A DNA stretch of 64,000 bases from Limnohabitans lacus. Its GTDB lineage: Bacteria; Pseudomonadota; Gammaproteobacteria; Burkholderiales; Burkholderiaceae_C. This document shows, one piece after another, positions 61,801 through 64,000 of the stretch (position 1 is the first letter of the stretch; each line of letters begins with the position of its first letter). The position numbers and the translations under genes were made by a program. The notes beneath the pieces were generated by a model. It saw only the letters and a list, made by a program, of their open reading frames with translations, did no database searches and was not told the origin of the DNA. The stretch is taken from the NCBI RefSeq assembly GCF_030053395.1, contig NZ_JASGBH010000012.1:1-64000 (forward strand). The letters are read 5' to 3'.

Positions 61801-64000
61801 CCATGGGTGAAGTGGGGGTGGTCAGGGAAAAAGGCGTGGGCGATTGGGGGCTCGAGACTGGGCTGACACCGGGCGCCTCAGAAGTCGCTTCGCGCCACAC
61901 ATCGGCACCCGATGCCAGCCCAGCCTCGCGCGGGGCCCGTCAAGCACAAGGCCCGAACGCCATCCAAATCGTCAACGCCAAAGAACACAACCTCAAAAAC
62001 CTCAGCGTCAACATCCCGCGCGGAAAGTTCAATGTGGTCACCGGCGTCAGCGGTTCCGGCAAATCCACGCTCGCGTTCGACATCCTGTTCAACGAAGGCC
62101 AACGCCGTTATCTGGAGAGCCTCAACGCCTACGCCCGCTCCATCGTGCAGCCCGCCGGTCGCCCTGAAGTCGATGCGGTCTATGGCATCCCGCCCACGGT
62201 GGCGATCGAGCAGCGCCTCTCGCGCGGCGGCCGCAAATCCACCGTCGGCACCACCACCGAGGTCTGGCACTTCTTGCGGCTCTTGTACGTCAAGTTGGGC
62301 ATCCAGCACTGTGTGCACGACGATACGCCGGTGCAGCCGCAAACGCCCGACAGCATCGCCGCGCAGCTGATGACCCAGTTCAAGGGCCAACACATTGGTC
62401 TGCTGGCGCCCCTGGTGGTCAACCGCAAAGGCGTTTACACCGAGCTGGCCGACTGGGCGCGTCCACGCGGCTACACCCACTTGCGGGTGGACGGTGAGTT
62501 TTTGCCCACCACGGGTTTTCCGCGCATCGACCGTTTCAAAGAGCACAACATCGAGTTGCCCGTGGCCAGCCTGGATGTGCTGCCTGCGCAAGAGTCGGCG
62601 CTGCGCAAAGCGCTGAACACCGCGCTGGAGCACGGCAAGGGCGTGATGCATGTGCTGAGCGACTTGGATGGTTTGCGCGAAGCCCTGTTCAACGGCGAGT
62701 CTGCGGCCCGCATTGGCCAGCACCGGGTGTTTTCGACCTTGCGTGCCTGCCCGGCGTGTGACACGTCTTATGCCGAACTCGATCCACGTTTGTTCTCGTA
62801 CAACAGCAAACACGGCTGGTGCCCCGATTGCGTGGGCACGGGCGTCAAGCTCAGCAAAGACGAGCGCCAAGTGTTTGACGACTCGGTGCGTGACGACAAA
62901 GACAAAGGCCGCGAGCAAACCTTTGCCGAGCCTGAGATCGAAGACCTGGCCGATGTGGCCTGCCCCAGTTGTTCGGGCACGCGCCTGAACGCCACCGCCC
63001 GTGCGGTGCGCCTGGCCTCGGCCACAGGGCAAGCTTGGCGCATCACGGACATCGCCAGCTTGTCGGTCAGCGATGTGCGGCTGTGGGTCGAGCAATTGCA
63101 ACTCGTGGGCCGCGATGCCGACATCGCCCGCGATCTGGTGCCCGAGATCAAGAGCCGTTTGGAGTTTTTGGAAGAAGTGGGTTTGGGCTACCTCACGCTC
63201 GACCGCGGTGCACCGACTTTGTCAGGTGGCGAGGCGCAGCGCATCCGCCTGGCCGCGCAGTTGGGCAGCAACTTGCAGGGCGTTTGCTACGTGCTCGACG
63301 AGCCCACTATTGGCTTGCACGCTCGCGACAACCAGATCCTGCTGAATGCCCTGCACAAGCTGGGCGACAAAGGCAACACCCTGGTGGTAGTGGAGCACGA
63401 CGAAGACACCATCCGCCGCGCTGACCACATCATCGACATTGGCCCCAGCGCCGGCAAACGCGGTGGCCGTTTGGTGGCCGAAGGCTCGGTGGCCGACATC
63501 ACCGCTGCAACCGATTCGCAGACCGGTCGCTACCTGCTGCATGCGATGAAGCACCCTTTGCAAGCCCGCCGCACCGTGCATGCCGCTGTAGCCGCCAGCT
63601 CTGCTGTCGAGAAAGTGCTCGCTCTGGGTGGCGCATCGCTTGCAGGGCAAGCTCCTACCCCGGCTCGGACCTCGGTAGGCGCCAGCCCTGCTGGCGATTT
63701 GACCTGGCTCACCCTGACCGGCGCCAAGCTCCACAACCTGCGCCAAGTCGATGTGCAAGTGCCCCTCAAGCGCCTGGTCGCCGTCACGGGTGTGAGTGGC
63801 TCGGGCAAATCCACCCTGGCCCGCGATGTCTTGCTGGCCAATGTGCAGGCGCTGGTCAGCCAACGCTCGACATTTGCCGGTCGCACCGCACAAGACGGGG
63901 GGCAGCGCGTGGCCTTGTTTGCTTGTGCCGATGTGCAGGGATTTGAGACCATCGACCGGGTGCTCGAAGTGGACCAAACGCCGATTGGCAAAACACCGCG
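58848..64000 (+). CDS. uvrA: Double-length excinuclease ABC subunit A, 3' end outside the window
   Basis: Open in one frame from ATG 58848 to the window edge, at least 1717 residues. Two UvrA units are fused in tandem. Unit 1: Walker A GPSGSGKSS (~res 34) and GVSGSGKSS (~res 664), signature LSGGEVQR and LSGGEAQR, zinc-type CPTCSG and CPTCGGSG. Unit 2: GVSGSGKST (~res 1066) and again (~res 1648), LSGGEAQR, CPDCVGTG and CPSCSGTR. A ~65-residue low-complexity linker joins them (~res 985-1045). Such two-unit UvrA proteins of ~2000 residues occur in Burkholderiales. Damage recognition in nucleotide excision repair. A REP-like repeat is embedded in frame at 63635-63698. Confidence 0.93.
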   Translation, partial: MSQGLIRIRGARQHNLKNIDLDIRTGELTVVTGPSGSGKSSLVFDTLYAEGQRRYVETFSAYARQFLDRMDKPAVDKVEGVPPAIAIDQTNPVRSSRSTVGTMTELNDHLKLSFARLGQLFDKETAQPVRHDTPETIYAELAQRAVQAQDPRLYLTFPVELPANTSAEQVEQWLSASGFTKVQAEREVATPTGPRKVLDVVADRFRLGAAEKIRVIEAIEVALKRGSGRLNVYVEGESGAELWRFSTGLHCPDSDLRYTDPIPSMFSFNSAVGACETCRGFGRVIGVDYGLVIPNDKLTLRAGAIKTIQTPAWKECQDDLMRHAETEGIPRDTAWAQLSEEHKHWVIHGSPLWKGKWNQQWYGIKRFFEYLESKAYKMHIRVLLSKYRSYTECPTCSGARLKTESLLWRMGSAEDANAVLPPAQRFMPAGVKWTRAQLEALPGLSLHDMMIMPIDQLRRFFDRMSATAVAEASQDAEAQALKLLLEEITTRLKYLCDVGIGYLTLDRQSRTLSGGEVQRINLTTALGTSLVNTLFVLDEPSIGLHPRDMNRITQAMHRLRDAGNTLVVVEHDPAVMLAADRMIDMGPGPGERGGQIVFDGSTADLRNADTLTGAYLGGRKQVGLGFKRMVSDSTPRLILEGAREHNLQNISVDFPLQRLVTITGVSGSGKSSLIQDVLAPALMRHFGKATETPGAHDRLLGADHLSDVVFVDQSPIGKTARSNPVSYVGAWDAIREIFATAPESRQRGYTASKFSFNSGDGRCPTCGGSGFEHVEMQFLSDVYLRCPDCNGQRYRPEILEIKIERQALGGQPRMLNVADILDLTVSEAAALFAQDRDVIRALQPIVDVGLEYVRLGQPVPTLSGGEAQRLKLAGFLAEAAKSAAKSRQSLARKGTLFLFDEPTTGLHFDDIAKLMRALRKLLEAGHSLIVIEHNLDVIRASDWLIDLGPEGGYAGGLIVAQGTPEDVRQHATSHTGLALREYAESMGEVGVVREKGVGDWGLETGLTPGASEVASRHTSAPDASPASRGARQAQGPNAIQIVNAKEHNLKNLSVNIPRGKFNVVTGVSGSGKSTLAFDILFNEGQRRYLESLNAYARSIVQPAGRPEVDAVYGIPPTVAIEQRLSRGGRKSTVGTTTEVWHFLRLLYVKLGIQHCVHDDTPVQPQTPDSIAAQLMTQFKGQHIGLLAPLVVNRKGVYTELADWARPRGYTHLRVDGEFLPTTGFPRIDRFKEHNIELPVASLDVLPAQESALRKALNTALEHGKGVMHVLSDLDGLREALFNGESAARIGQHRVFSTLRACPACDTSYAELDPRLFSYNSKHGWCPDCVGTGVKLSKDERQVFDDSVRDDKDKGREQTFAEPEIEDLADVACPSCSGTRLNATARAVRLASATGQAWRITDIASLSVSDVRLWVEQLQLVGRDADIARDLVPEIKSRLEFLEEVGLGYLTLDRGAPTLSGGEAQRIRLAAQLGSNLQGVCYVLDEPTIGLHARDNQILLNALHKLGDKGNTLVVVEHDEDTIRRADHIIDIGPSAGKRGGRLVAEGSVADITAATDSQTGRYLLHAMKHPLQARRTVHAAVAASSAVEKVLALGGASLAGQAPTPARTSVGASPAGDLTWLTLTGAKLHNLRQVDVQVPLKRLVAVTGVSGSGKSTLARDVLLANVQALVSQRSTFAGRTAQDGGQRVALFACADVQGFETIDRVLEVDQTPIGKTP
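63635..63698. repeat. REP-like hairpin D inside uvrA
   Basis: ATCGCTTGCAGGGCAAGCTC(CTACC) and (GGTAGGC)GCCAGCCCTGCTGGCGAT; same arms and order as hairpin C. It lies in the coding frame of uvrA around residues 1596-1617, adding a Gly/Ala/Pro-rich segment (ASLAGQAPTPARTSVGASPA) just before the last ATPase domain. Confidence 0.85.

Noticed and set aside
1-64000. CRISPR array
   Set aside because: No regularly spaced direct repeats were seen; the repeats present are palindromes, REP-like hairpins or a short contiguous tandem.

Overview
The window looks like a chromosome segment of a Comamonadaceae-type betaproteobacterium (Limnohabitans/Rhodoferax-like; inferred from gene content and GC-rich codon use, not from a marker gene). 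It has two parts. Bases 1 to about 12,800 are an accessory island that is visibly richer in A+T. It carries recombinase remnants and ends at a 45-nt 3' fragment of a tRNA-Phe gene (12756-12800) followed by a tRNA-type terminator. From about 12,800 to the end the sequence is ordinary, dense, GC-rich core genome.

Island. The left end holds a tandem repeat resembling an insertion-sequence end, then the last ~46 codons of a phage-type integrase. Next comes a tightly coupled five-gene operon (413-5127): a small charged protein, a DNA cytosine-5 methyltransferase, a GHKL/MORC-type ATPase, an all-beta-looking protein and a DUF6339-like protein. It has a recognisable promoter overlapped by a palindromic operator and no recognisable nuclease. 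This is the best candidate for an undescribed, probably defensive, system. To its right is a string of single-gene units on the minus strand (DUF6876-like, an unknown acidic protein, an AAA+ ATPase, a short ORF fused onto a truncated tyrosine recombinase), several with their own perfect hairpin terminators. Then come two small ICE-type genes, an AT-rich secreted FG-GAP protein, a secreted alpha/beta hydrolase and a DUF6641-like gene. A 17-bp palindrome (consensus TGTCGTGTTACACGACA) recurs between these units, often within a few bases of a stop codon, and was not noticed in the core part.

Core. In order: BLUF photoreceptor; metallo-hydrolase and fadD; GNAT; corC-lnt; glyQ-glyS-gmhB-plsC-ygjP-like; a leucine/isovalerate block (LiuR-type MerR regulator with two palindromic operators, thioesterase, isovaleryl-CoA dehydrogenase); carbonic anhydrase, thiolase, SDR, a second acyl-CoA dehydrogenase, rhodanese; small housekeeping genes; a CbbR-like regulator divergent from an SbtA-type bicarbonate transporter; MipA; a photobiology cluster (two photolyase/cryptochrome genes, MerR regulator, Rrf2 regulator, DUF2256); the actP acetate permease pair; an AraC regulator; and the rest of the leucine pathway (3-methylcrotonyl-CoA carboxylase beta, methylglutaconyl-CoA hydratase, carboxylase alpha, HMG-CoA lyase). 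Then small enzymes, a metallophosphoesterase coupled to a Ser/Thr kinase-USP fusion, an MHS-type transporter, and a double-length UvrA that runs off the right edge.

REP-like hairpins are scattered between core genes, and two repeat-derived segments lie in frame inside essential-looking enzymes (the carboxylase alpha subunit and UvrA).
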